Shown here in pieces: positions 50,879-64,000 of a stretch of 64,000 nucleotides of DNA (position 1 is the stretch's first letter; every line of letters starts with the position of its first letter). Both the position numbers and the translations under genes were made by a program. The notes under the pieces were generated by a model. It was not told the origin of the DNA and searched no databases. It saw nothing but the letters and a program-made list of their open reading frames with translations. The stretch is from Mastigamoeba balamuthi. Taxonomy: Eukaryota; Evosea; Mastigamoebida; Mastigamoebidae. The stretch spans positions 49,152 through 113,151 of the forward strand of contig CACRSC010000098.1 in assembly GCA_902651635.1 (NCBI GenBank). Reading direction: 5' to 3'.

Positions 50879-52203
50879 CTACCACTGGCCCAGGAAGGTA
50901 TCGTAGAGGGACTCGAGGGAGCGCACGACAGACTCCTGGGCGGCGACGCGCTGCTCGAGGGGCACGCCCCCGGGGGTCTCGATGACGACGGCCGTCTTGC
51001 CCCCGGGCCCCTGCGCGCTGCGGTTGCCCACGACGACCCTGGGCGCCGCCAGCAGCTCGTCGATCGACCCGTCGCTGGCCGGCGCGCAGACGCCGTCGAC
51101 GATGGGCTCGCCGAACCGCGTCGTGCCGTTGCGCAGCGTCGGCAGCCCCGCGCGGTCGAGCAGCGCGACGACGGCCCTGGCGACGGCGTCCTGCGCCCCG
51201 CGGCGGCCCTGCGAGTACACGTACGAGCTGCCGCCGATCTCCTTGACCAGGCAGTCCTCGTGCAGGTCGACCGACATCAGCGGGCGCAGCGCAGGGCCCG
51301 CGGCCGCCGTCTCGACGACGAACGACGTGATGGCGCGCGCCTCGCCGAGCGCCGCGGGGCCCGCGCGCGGGGCGTCGGCGTCGCCGGGCTGGGGCAGCAG
51401 CCAGTCGCTGTCGCCCACGCTGTTGCCCGTGCCCACCGCGGGGCCGTCGGGGTACCTCCAGCAGCGCGCGTAGCCCGAGGGGTTGCACATGGGCAGCAGG
51501 ACCACCCGCACGCGCTTCCTGCCGTCGCCCAGCGTTTATGCCGGTGAATCAATTGGTTCTCCCGCCCACCCGATCCGGTATCGGTCCCCACCCCCCACGT
51601 GGCCACCCGCGCCAGCCCCGGAAAACCGTCCCAACCGACCCCAGCCCACGTCACGGGGTGGGAAAACGCGAGCAGAGGCGCTGGGGGAGCGCACGAGAGC
51701 TGCACGAGCGCGTCGACGGCGCGGGCGAGGGCCATGGGCCCCGCGGGCTCCTCGCCGTGTATGCCCCCGACGACCCACACGGCCCCGTCGCCTGCGTGGC
51801 CTCGGCAGCGCTGCCTGTCGACGCCGTCGTCGCCGTTGTCGACACCGTCGCCGTCGCCGGGGCCGCAGGCGTGGCGGGCGGCGGGGGGCGGGGGCGACAC
51901 GTAGGCGACGACGGGGAGGGACCACTGGCGGCCGTCGACGAGGGTCGCGGGGGCCTGGCGGGCGAGCTCGGCGCGGGCCCACGCGTGGCGGGCAGCGAGG
52001 GCGTCGTAGGCCGCCAGCAGCGACGTCAGAGGGGCGCGCCCGTCGGCAGCGTACGTCGGGATGTCGTCGGTGGCGGTGACGGTGGGCTGCGTCATGGCGG
52101 CGGCGGTGCTGAGGGCCACGGCTGCGAGAGCCACGAGAGCGAGCGGTCCGCGTGCACAACGACGTAGCGAAAAGCGGTGCTGACGTGGTGGTGGGGGTTC
52201 CAT
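50879..52203 (-). CDS. secreted M14-type zinc carboxypeptidase / AstE-like
   Basis: Two exons, 52203-51668 and 51518-50879, joined across a 149-base GT-AG intron (1176 nt, 391 aa). The start gives a basic N-terminus and a hydrophobic segment (LALVALAAVALSTAAA), a signal peptide or anchor. Zinc ligands are seen as HxxE in GGIHGEEPAG and a later His in SVDLHED. MCNPSGYARCWRYP supplies the substrate-binding Asn/Arg, and the catalytic Glu is in VIETPGG. The short length and HGEEPAG form resemble bacterial-type M14 / succinylglutamate desuccinylase-like members more than animal carboxypeptidase A. It likely removes C-terminal residues or cleaves small amides outside the cell or in a vacuole. It converges on PDE B, with 266 bases between stops. 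Confidence 0.83.
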
Positions 52204-52683
52204 AAGAGGAGACGAATTGTTTTAATCAAACGCAGGGGGACGAGATACGATACGCAGATCAACAGATCCCCTGCGCGCCCTGGACTGTGGCAGTCCAGGC
52301 CAGAGAGAGGCCAATAACACAGAGAGATTCGCATCTCACCCATCGGGAGTTTGAGAGAACATAGCAAGCTTCGCCCACAGCCAGCAGAGGGACGTGGCCG
52401 CGTCGGTCGTTGCCGGGCACTTCTTCACCCTGACGGGTGCGCTGAGGGGCGCAGGGGCTCAGGGCGGGAGATCTGTCCCCGAGTCTCACAGTCTCCGCAG
52501 TCGTCGGAAGGAAGTCCCTGCTGTCCACGAAATTGGGACATCGGTTGTCCACCCAACCATCGGAGGATCAAAAGAGTGGGTGCTCTGCGACCCAGAGGGT
52601 CGGTTCACGCGGCAGAAAATTATGCCACCAGTCCTATCTGAGGCGCCCCCGTGTTCTGGGGAGCGTGCTTGCTGTTGTTGCGC
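52204..52683. other. intergenic region
   Basis: About 480 bases between two - strand genes: the promoter of the M14 gene and 3' flank of the next. No gene supported. Confidence 0.5.
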
Positions 52684-55551
<2,868 letters not shown>

Positions 55552-56986
55552 GCTGTCGGCTGTGTTGCAACAGATGTGCACTTGACGTGGCTTTGATTTT
55601 CCCTCCGGGTGGGAGGATAAAATCCTGATGCCCCCCGGTGACTCAGCGGCTCACTCGAAAAAAGCTGTTTCGTATCTTGACGCGAAAGATCTGACCCAGA
55701 GTGTTGGGCATGGACTGCGAGTGCGTGGGCAGCTGGCAAAAGCTTCTTTAAGGGCATCAATGGACAGTTGTGAGCGGCTTGAGTCTTCAGCATGAGGGTG
55801 TTGGGCACATTATGCCAGTGGTGGTTCAGGTGTCCCTATTTCCGGCTGGCATTCTCCTCTTCCTCGGCCTCCGAGGTATCACGGCGCTCTTTCTCAGGGG
55901 CAACTCGTGTCCAAAGGAAAACGAGTCTCAGGAGCGTTGCTGCGGGGTTCACACGTCGCTGCGCAGCACCTCTCATTGCGCCAGCTTTCGGAAAAGGGGA
56001 CCGCTAAGTGAATGGTCTCACACCGCCTTAGGTGATTACCGCAAATGATGAAGATGCCGGCTTCCGAGTCCATTGTGCATTCGCAGCCGGTTCGACTGAA
56101 GGCGCAATGAATCTGCGGTTCTCGTGCGGCCTGCGGCCCAGCAGAGGAGGCGGAGAGTTGCGGAGACCCCTTGCTCTCACCCCCACAGTGAGTTTCCCCC
56201 TGTCTCCTCGAATCCCGCGGCGGCTCCTCAAAGGCTGAGGATCTCTCAGACCACCAGAGTCCAAAGAGAAATAGAGAACTTCGAGGGTTCAAACGGGTGC
56301 GGGCCACCGGCATTCTTCAATGACAGTTTGAACTGCACTGTCCACAGCATTTTCGCTTCATACGCCACCCGGGGGAGGCGGTGTGGCGATTCGGGTGAGA
56401 AAAAGGGGCACGGATGACTCACTCCGTCGAAGGTTCGGCTAATTTCCGCTTTGCTTCGGGAATAGGGTCCTGTCGAACCAGAAAAAGGGCATTTCCGCGC
56501 TGCATTCCCCCCTGATTCCGGTCGTCCCGTTGCGGGCCAAGTGATAAAAATGGTCCAGTCAGGCCGCGGCCACTCGGTCCCGCCACAGACGAGAGCTCCG
56601 GCCCCGCGCGTCTCGGAGGCGGGGGTGCTACAGGGCACTGCCCGGTACTCGGGGGTCGGAATGCTGGCGGCTGTCCTCGACGGGCAGTGGGCGGACCGGA
56701 GAGAGGCTTGTGCAGGTGGAAATTCCTGATCGGGGGATATTAAGGCGGACTGTCTGAGCGCGCTGGAGCTTCTCAGCAGGAGCGCTCCGCGCAGACCACA
56801 CGCAACTTCCTCGGGGGTAGCTAGTGGCACTGCATTGCCGTGTTCGGTAATCCCGCAGCTGCTATTTCCAGGCCTTCTTTTGCACCCCGGAAATCACTCT
56901 TGAAAAAAAAAGGAAAAGGGGCCGCTGTTCCAATAATAGATCATTTGCTAAGCTTTGCCCTCCTGGTCAAGGTGCCCGGAACGCGC
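55552..56986. other. intergenic between divergent genes
   Basis: About 1.4 kb separating the GPI-protein (-) and adenylate cyclase (+) genes. A 194-codon - strand frame (56246-56830) shows no domain and no signal, and I do not call it. The region presumably holds both promoters. Confidence 0.5.
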
Positions 56987-59365
56987 ATGGGGAAGCGAGT
57001 ACACTTCTCGGCGGGCACGACGACGGCCGCCATCAACCTGGTGACCTCGGTGGTGCTGATCGGCGTCGTGATCGCCATCTTCGCGACGCTGTCGACGAAC
57101 TTCTCGCTGAGCCTCATCGAGAAGAACATCAACATGCAGCTCGACCTGCAGGTCGCCACGGTGCGCAAGGTCGACAGCCGCACCGTCGACATCGGCGCCA
57201 ACTTCCAGACGCTGTTCCAGGCCAAGGTGCTGCCTGCCCGCTTCGACCTCGACACGGCGACGCCGTTCTACTGGGGCTACAAGGCGCAGCAGAGCTACCT
57301 GACGTGGGTCGCCTACTACCACCCCGACGACTACGGCAAGTTCATCGCCGTGATGTACTCCAAGGCCGACAACGGCATCTGCGCGGCCAACGGCATGGGC
57401 ACGATCAACTCCAAGACGACGGCAGCACAGATCATGCGCTACTGGGTCCGCGAGGGCGCGGGAGGCAACGTGTCGTACCAGTGGTTCCGCAACTACACCG
57501 GCGCCATCAGCGGATACCTCGCGGGCCAGTACGACGCACCCGTCTCGCACCTGGTCAACCCCAGCGGCTCGACAGGCGAGCTGGTCATCACGTACTCGAT
57601 GCGCCTCTGCGCCGACGGCAACACGTGTGAGCCGAGTGCGCCCAACCAGGCGGGCATCCTGCAGATCTGGACCTCGGCGGGTGACCTCTCGACGAACCTG
57701 GCGGCGTCCATGTCCGACGGATCGGACCCCAAGGCGCGGTCGTTCGTGACGGACAGCACGGGGCGCCTGGTGGCGACGTCGCACGGGCAGGCGTGGGTGA
57801 TGGTCAACAAGAAGATGTACTACCTCATGATGGATAACGCCACCGTCGGTGACCACACGCTCACCAAGATCGGGCACGACCTCCTGCGCAAGGGATACGG
57901 CGGGAAGCAGATCTCCATGGCGCGGACAAGCACGCACATCGTCTCGTCGCGGCCCGTGGCCATCGGGACCGCGGGGACCGTGTGGACCGTCTACTTCGCC
58001 ATCCCCACCGAGGCGGCCGTCGGCGAGCTCAACAAGACCGTCGGCATCTGCGTGGGCATCGCAGCGGCGCTGGCCCTGATGGCCGCCGTCGTCTCGTGGG
58101 TCGTCCAGCACATGTTCCTCACCAAGCCCCTCAACCACGCTGTCTCGACGATCAACACGCTGGCGAGGCTCAACATGAACGGCATCGCCAAGGCCACCAT
58201 GTCGATGGACACGATCACGGACCTCACGCAGTCGCAGCGCAAGGGGATGTCGTCGGACGAGCTGGCCAAGCTGAGCCGCAGCAGGTCGTCGTCGTCGTCT
58301 GCGCTGATGGGGAACTTCCTCAACGAGGTCTCCGGGGTGCTGCAGGCCGCCGACAAGATGGTCCACTCGCTCTACTGCGTGGGCCGCTACGTCTCGATGG
58401 ACCTCGCCACGTGGGTCATCGGCAAGGGCATCGTCTCGTCGCCGCTGCAGCCGCGCGACGTCTCGGTGCTCTTCTGCGACATCGAAGGCTCGACGGCCAT
58501 GATCGACAGGTGCCGCGCTGAGGGCACCATGTCCGAGTTCGCCGAGCTCCTCAACGAGATCCTCACGGGTCTCGCCAACACCGCCAAGCAGTCTGGCGGC
58601 TACATCGACAAGTTCATCGGCGATGGTACGCATTTTTCGCTCCTTTTTACTTCGTTTTTTTTGCACCTCGTTCATCGGCTCACACATTACATTGTGCGGT
58701 GACCCGCAGAGGTGATGGTCGTGTTCAACGCGCCGTGCGAGTGCCCCAACCACCAGAGCAGGGCGTGCGAGGCGGCGGTGGGCATGCAGGCCTGCGTGCA
58801 GCGGCTGCGGACCGCGTGGGAGAACGAGGGCAAGTACCGCAACTTCAAGTGCCCCAACGTCCGCGTCTCCATCGCCTCGGGGACCGTCCTGGTCGGCGAC
58901 ATCGGCGCCTTCGGCACGCTGATCAACTACACGGCCATCGGGGAGACCGTCTGCATCGCGGCGCGGCTGCAGGAGGTCGCCAAGACGATCCGCCCGCCCT
59001 CGGGCATCCTGGTGACCAGCGACACGTGGGAGGCGGCCGCGTCTGCCGAGGCCGTGGCGCTGGTCACCGACGACGCGCACAGCAGCGCGATCGTGGGCCA
59101 CTCGTGCGGGTCGACGATGGTGCGCGGCTGCAGCCTGCCGCTGGGCCTCTACGCGGTGCTGGGCAGCCGCGAGGGCCTGGGCGTCGGCGTGGCGACCAAC
59201 GCGAGTCGGTTCCAGCGCGGCATGGAGGCGCTGGCGCAGGGCGACAGCGAGGGCTGCCTGCAGGAGATGGCCGCAGTCGAGCAGACCTACATGCCCGTGC
59301 TGCGGGAGGCTGCGCTGGTCGCCGTGCAGAGCCGGAGCGGCACGCTCGACCTCGTCAAGAAGTGA
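56987..59365 (+). CDS. receptor-type class III adenylate cyclase
   Basis: Two exons, 56987-58625 and 58710-59365 (2295 nt, 764 aa). The protein starts with a membrane helix (INLVTSVVLIGVVIAIFATL). A ~310-residue ectodomain follows with a Cache-like feel and a paired-cysteine region (CADGNTCEPSAPNQAG). Next come a second helix (GICVGIAAALALMAAVVSWV), a linker and the cyclase domain. Catalytic features are VSVLFCDIEGST and DKFIGDEVMVVF (two metal Asp and the ATP-type Lys). In the last motif, YTAIGETVCIAARL, the transition-state Asn is replaced by Cys while the Arg remains, so turnover may be reduced. It would make cAMP at the plasma membrane in response to a ligand. The ectodomain has a catalytic-domain-less paralogue at 18993-20060. 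Confidence 0.88.
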
Positions 59366-60213
59366 GACGACTGTCGCAGACAGACATTTTCGCCGTGCTG
59401 TGCACCGAGTCAATTGTTACAACAGATTGCACTGTTTTTACTACTGTCGCACAATTGATGCATGCCACACTTTGTTTCTGCCGCTTCCGCTTCGGTCGGC
59501 TGGCCATATCGACTGACCAGAGTCCCACACTCCTGTGCGGCCCTGCGGTTCAAGTGGGTTCCCTCGCAAGCAGAGCTGTTGCCGGCTGCTGATGTGGCAC
59601 CACGTACCGATCTATGGGGGATATCTTGTTGCCACATCAAAGATTATCTACGGGCAACAGCCGGACCTTCATTTTCGTGATCTCATGATTAACTTATTCC
59701 GGGTTTCATGATTTTCAATAAGACATTTTCATTCATTTCACCGAGCATAATCCATAGAAATGGCTTTCCCCTTTGTTTTTCTCACGATCCCCACACCGTT
59801 TCTGGGGGTGTGGGGCTCAGTTCTGCCTCATGAGCCTTAGATCACTCCCAGGGCCTGGTGGCACAGCTAAGAGCTTGTGCCTGGGGTGCTTCTCTGAGAA
59901 AACAACCAAGACTGAAAATTCGGGTATCTACTGTGGGCCCTGGCCCAACAGCGGAGACTAGTCAGCCAACCCAAATCTGGCAACTCCCTCGTGCGACACT
60001 CAGGTAGCAGACCAGCAAAAAAGGAGACAGCGCTCGGATTTCTCTCTGTGTTCACAGCCCACAGGCGGCGGGATATCTGCGGGAGATTCAGGGGCGCGAC
60101 AGGCAGATATTTCATGCGCCAGAGCGGCAGCGCTGCCTACCGGCAATTCTGAGCGGACAACGCGGCCTGCCGTCACACGCGCACACACGCACACACACCC
60201 AGCACGCAGCAGC
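59366..60213. other. intergenic region with paired GATATC/GCAGATAT words
   Basis: About 850 bases without a supported gene. GGATATCTGC (60071-60080) and GCAGATATTT (60103-60112) form an inverted pair about 100 bases upstream of the next ATG. The leader also carries a CACACACGCACACACAC run (60177-60199). Confidence 0.5.
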
Positions 60214-62170
60214 ATGGCGTCCTCGGCGGCGCAGCAGCAGCAGACGGCGTCGTCGGCGTCGGCGTACGTGTCGCTGGGGTCGGCGGAGGAGGAGCAGCCC
60301 CTCGCCCTCTGCGCAGACCCCCCGGACACAGAGGGCCCCGAGGGCCCCGAGGGCGGCGGTGCCGCGGTGGCCCTGCAGGTGTCGCCGGCGCTGCCCCTGG
60401 AGGAGGAGGGCTGCCCCCCCTGGAACCTGCCCAGCGTGCGCAGCGCCCCCAACGCCCTCAAGCTGCACGCCATGGCCGCCGTCGTCCTCAGCGCGGCCTC
60501 CATGGTCGGCACGTCCCCTCCTTCCCCTGTGGTGGCTCTCCCCCCCTCCCCCTCCGTCACCTCGCTGGCTCTCTCTCTCCTCCCCTCCTCCTCCCCGTCC
60601 GTGTCGCTGTCGTGTCGGCCGCCGTCGGTGGCTGTGCTGTTCTCTGGCGCGTTTTATTGCGGCCGAAATGGTCCCCCTCTTTCCCCTGCGCCCGCAAGTG
60701 TTGTGTCTCGTCGCGCAGGGGGTCCTCCGGGGCCCCCCTGCCACCCCGCGTCGTCCCCCGTGACGTGGCGTCGACTGCTGCTTCTTTCTTCTTTTTTTTT
60801 GCCCGAGATGCGGGGAGCGCGTGGATGCGTGTGTGGACGACTGTGGACGTGCGTGTGGATGCGCCCAGGGGCCAGGGCAGGGCGTGTGTGCGCCGGCTGA
60901 CTGGGGTGCGCGCAGTGTGGCTGGTGGTGGGGATCTACGTGTCGGCGCTGCCGTGGTTCATGTACGTCATGGGGGGCGCCACGCTGTCGCTGGCGACGCA
61001 CTACTACGCGTTTGTGCGGCGGCCGCGCGAGTGGGTGCAGCTGCACGTCGTCACCTTCATCGTCCTCAGCTCCGAGGGCCTCCTGACGTGGCTCCACACC
61101 CGCGCCACGTCGCTCTGGCTCATCTACGCGGCGCTCATCCTCACCATCCCCCTCAGCGTCCACCTCATCTACCACATGTTCCGCCTCAAGCCCCGTCAGT
61201 CCCAACGTCTCTGTCTCTACTTCTCTGTCTTGATGCCCTCTCACACTCGCATTGCGGTCGCTACCCGCGGGGAAGTCCGCATGCCGTGGCTGTGCTCCCT
61301 CGTCGTATTGATCGCTCTCAATTGTTCTCAGCTGCTCTCTTTTTTTTCTCCGGCCATTCCGGCCTCTCTATTCTCCTTTCTTCCTTCTCTGCTCCTCTCA
61401 CACGCCCTCGCTCGCTCTGCGCTCACTCGGATGGCGCGTTGCGTGCGGCGCAGACAAGTGGCTGTACGCGCACTTTGCGGTGTTCGCGATTGTGAGCGTC
61501 ATCTGCTTCATCGGGTGGCTCGACATGGGCGGCACCGGCTTCCCCTGGTGGATGTACGTCGTGCTGGGCCTCCTGCCCTCGCTCTTCGTGCACTACGCCG
61601 TCGTCCACCACCTCTCCTTGGTCCGTACCCCCTCCTGCCTTCTCCCACCCCTGCGTCGTGAGTTTCTAATTCGCTTCCTGTCCTGCTGGCGTTGTCTCCC
61701 TTACACGCACAGTTGGCGCTGCACGGGTCGCTGTTCACGCTGGGCAACCTGACGGTGTTCTTCACGTGGGTGTGGATCGGCTCGCGCTTCCCCTGGTGGA
61801 TCTTCGTCTTCGCCGTGCGTGTTGGCTCGCCCCTCCCCTTGCTGGGCGCGTGCCCTGACGCCCTCTGCTCTACTGTGCGCAGGCGTGGGGGTTCATACTG
61901 TACCTGCACTACAACCACTACAAGGCGTGCGAGGAGGCCGTCCACAACGTCCACGTGCCGCAGCCCATCACGCGGCTCATCCTCGGTGCGCAGCCCACAG
62001 ACAACACCGCGGAGCAGACCGCGCCCGCTGCTGCCACTGTTGCTGACGAGGAGGCGGTGGGCCCCTGCCAAGTGGTCAAGTCCGGGGCCTCCGGAGCCCA
62101 CGGCGAGGCCCGAGAGCCCCTCGTCCCCAACAAGCAGCGCGGCGACGGTATCGTGACAGAGAGCGAGGAC

Positions 62171-62202
<32 letters not shown>

Positions 62203-62419
62203 GGAGGGCGATCGCGAGGGCGACGCGGGCGAGCGCCAGCATCTGGAGGAGCAGCGCCCCCTGCAGCAGCAGCAGCAGCAGAGGCAGCAGCAGCGCGACG
62301 GGGAGAGCAACGTGACGGCCTCTGCGCTGGACAACGCGCGCGAGCTGCACGAGCAGGAGCAGAAGGAGGCCACCGCGGAGCAGCAGTCGACACGGGAGGG
62401 CACCGACGCGCACAAGTAG
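60214..62419 (+). CDS. membrane protein with four tandem 2TM-type units
   Basis: Five exons: 60214-60508, 60916-61194, 61454-61620, 61713-61814, 61883-62419 (1380 nt, 459 aa). The first intron appears to be GC-AG (GCACGT donor), needed for phase. An N-terminal ~80-residue acidic, Pro-rich cytoplasmic region is followed by about eight membrane helices in four pairs. Each pair has the 2TM-domain look (PF13239-like): a basic or His start, a helix, a W/F-P-W turn and a second helix ending H-Y. The clearest are LALHGSLFTLGNLTVFFTWV with FPWWIFVFAAWGFILYLHYN, and HFAVFAIVSVICFIGWL with FPWWMYVVLGLLPSLFVHY. The ~150-residue C-terminus has an Asp/Glu run and polyglutamine. Function unknown; 2TM domains are mostly bacterial and occur singly or in sensor proteins. 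Confidence 0.78.
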
Positions 62420-62722
62420 GAAGCAGCAGCAGCAGCAGCAGCAGCAGTGGAACGAATTGCGTTCCCCACTTCTCCCCTCCGCCCCCCTCTTTTTTCCCCT
62501 CACGCTTTGCACCACACCCCAACGATTGCGGAGGGGAGGCTGTGTAGTACACGACGCACGCAACACCCTCTTTCGAATAACAGCGCGTTCACCACATTCC
62601 TCCCACCATCGCCCAGCAGGCTCTGCCCAGGGCCTTCAAACGGACTCTACATTTCTGGGGGGGTGGGGTCCACGCTGGTGCAATTGATGTGCAACACGAC
62701 AACGAGCGACAGTGCACCAAAG
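62420..62722. other. 3' flanks of convergent genes
   Basis: About 300 bases with a short AGC repeat (62426-62448). No gene supported. Confidence 0.6.
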
Positions 62723-64000
62723 TTAAAGTGACGACCCGCCGCTGGAGCTGCCGCCGCTGCCGCCGGGCTCCCGCGTAGTGCCGCCGTGCTGCGAGACCTC
62801 TTCGAGGAGGATGACGAGCGCGAAGCCCAGGAAGAAGAACGCGGTGATCCACCACGTGTCGGCCTCGTCGTCTGCGCCCCACAAGGCGGAAACACAACAG
62901 GACAAGGCGGTCAGGGCACGTATGGCCGTGGGAGGTTGCTGGGCGGCTGTGCCTTTGTGGGCCTCGACGAGCAGCTCGTCGGTGACGAGGAAGAGCAGCG
63001 CTGCGAGGCCGAAGCTCAGGAGGGCAGCGAAGAGGGGCCCCGAGAGGTGTGCGAGGACGCTGGCGCCCACGAAGCTCATGGCCATAATGAGCAGCGGGAT
63101 GGCCACGCAGAGCGGCACGGCGACGGCGCGGGCCACGCGGCGCTTCTTGACGCTGGCGCTCGTCGTGACGCCCAGGAACGCCATCTCGATCGCCAGCGCC
63201 AGCGCCATGATCAGCCCCGCCGTCAGCTCCCCGGCCACGAACGAGATGCCCACCAGCAGCCCGTCCATCGACGCGTCCGTCGCCACTGGCACTGCACAGC
63301 ACTCCCTCGCCAATAAGCCCAAATCAATTGATTTTGAGCCCCTGGTGGCGCCGCGCACTGATCATGCCCCAGGGGATCCGCTGGGAACTCGTGCTGGGCG
63401 TGGTCGCGGTCTCGGCCTGCTCCGGGTCCTGCGGAGGTCGCGGGGCCTCAGCCTCCGCCGCTGGCGCGGTCTGCACATCGATGGACACGTGCGACACTGT
63501 CTCGGGGGCCACAGCAGCGACCCTGCTGTGCCGTCGCAGGCAGCAGAGCAGGATGCGCAGCTCGTGGAGGAGCTCTTTCTGCGCAGTGAGCCCGTGAGGG
63601 TCTGGGGGACAACTGACTGTGGCGCTGACCCGCTTCTCTTTTGTGAGGGCACTCGAGTTGGCCCTGGCGATCAGCAGCATCGCCGCGACGCCTGCAGAGA
63701 ACCCCAGCGCGATGCCGACAAAGTCCAAGCCTACAGGGCTGCCCGGTGAGCGAGCACTTGGGTGGGGACTCAACTGTGGTGGTGGTCAGAGTCCAGCAGT
63801 ATGGGCAGCAGCTCCACGGCCACGGCACCCAGCACCACCCCAGCCCCGAAGTGCTGTGCGGGTCGGTGCAGGGTGGCCCGTGGTGTGAGACCCAGCTGAC
63901 GAGGCCCCCGAGGGAGAGGCGGGGCACCTGGAAGAGGGCCTCGAGCTTCTTGGAGGGCTCCTTCCACTGCACGAGGACCATGCCCAGCAGCATCGAGGCC
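62723..64000 (-). CDS. ZIP-like metal ion transporter (5' end outside window)
   Basis: A partial gene; the start lies beyond 64000. Visible - strand exons include roughly 64000-63890, 63850-63770, 63730-63359, 63291-62953 and 62871-62723. The 63358-63292 intron is GT-AG and the 62952-62872 intron starts GCACAG and is in frame either way. Membrane segments carry ZIP-type features: HFGAGVVLGAVAVELLPILL followed by DSDHHHS, LDFVGIALGFSAGVAAMLL, and the metal-pathway pair ATDASMDGLLVGISFVAG and IMALALAIEMAF. The last is followed by two or three more helices and a Gly/Ser tail. Asp replaces the usual His in the first metal motif and Glu replaces the HE pair, so it belongs to a divergent ZIP subgroup. 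Likely moves zinc or another divalent ion into the cytosol. Confidence 0.72.

Noticed and set aside
56246-56830. A 194-codon - strand frame in the divergent intergenic region
   Set aside because: No domain or signal; chance frame in GC-rich DNA.

Overview
The window is a GC-rich (roughly 60-65% by eye) stretch of a unicellular eukaryote nuclear genome. The evidence is dense genes with many short spliceosomal introns (about 43-400 bases, mostly GT-AG with a few apparent GC-AG), signal peptides, single-pass receptors, a BIG-type trafficking protein and histone folds. The gene set (receptor-type cyclases and phosphodiesterases, a cathepsin-like peptidase, Cry-like proteins, cysteine-rich surface proteins) suits a free-living phagotroph, perhaps amoeba-like. 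I cannot name the organism from sequence alone.

Layout. 0.5-3.2 kb: cysteine-rich type I membrane protein (+). 3.3-5.75 kb: membrane class III nucleotidyl cyclase (-). 6.0-10.9 kb: BIG/Mon2-like protein with no Sec7 domain and an inserted MYND finger (+), followed by an artefactual repeat of its 3' end across a one-base gap. 12.4-14.9 kb: amidohydrolase (+) with a 372-N gap. 15.1-18.2 kb: two MRH/ATG27-like type I membrane proteins in tandem (+). 19.0-20.1 kb: cyclase ectodomain without a cyclase (-). 20.2-22.6 kb: type II glycosyltransferase (-). 22.9-26.1 kb: gene-poor AT-rich island with a strong hairpin. 26.2-28.8 kb: Cry-like protein (-). 28.9-31.6 kb: membrane-anchored C1A peptidase (+). 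31.7-33.5 kb: a protein made of four fused histone folds (-). 34.0-35.4 kb: a second, artefactual copy of the same region. 35.4-37.9 kb: second Cry-like copy, broken (+). 39.1-43.6 and 46.1-50.6 kb: two receptor phosphodiesterases (+) flanking a GT17 glycosyltransferase. 50.9-52.2 kb: M14-type metallopeptidase (-). 52.7-55.6 kb: secreted, probably GPI-anchored protein (-). 57.0-59.4 kb: receptor adenylate cyclase (+). 60.2-62.4 kb: protein with four tandem 2TM units (+). 62.7-64 kb: ZIP-like transporter, running off the edge (-).

How the genes relate. A cyclic-nucleotide theme recurs: two transmembrane class III cyclases, a free cyclase ectodomain and two transmembrane PDEases with large ectodomains lie within 64 kb. 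Other genes serve the secretory and endosomal system (BIG/Mon2-like scaffold, MRH-like receptors, glycosyltransferases, C1A peptidase, ZIP-like transporter). The fused histone is the most unusual gene: H2B-H2A-H3-H3 in one chain with acidic linkers, no lysine-rich tails, and conserved nucleosome acidic-patch and H3-H3 contact residues.

For most genes I placed introns by hand so that splice sites and reading phase agree. Total coding lengths divide by three for all models given with full exon lists. Start codons and ectodomain domain names are the least certain parts.
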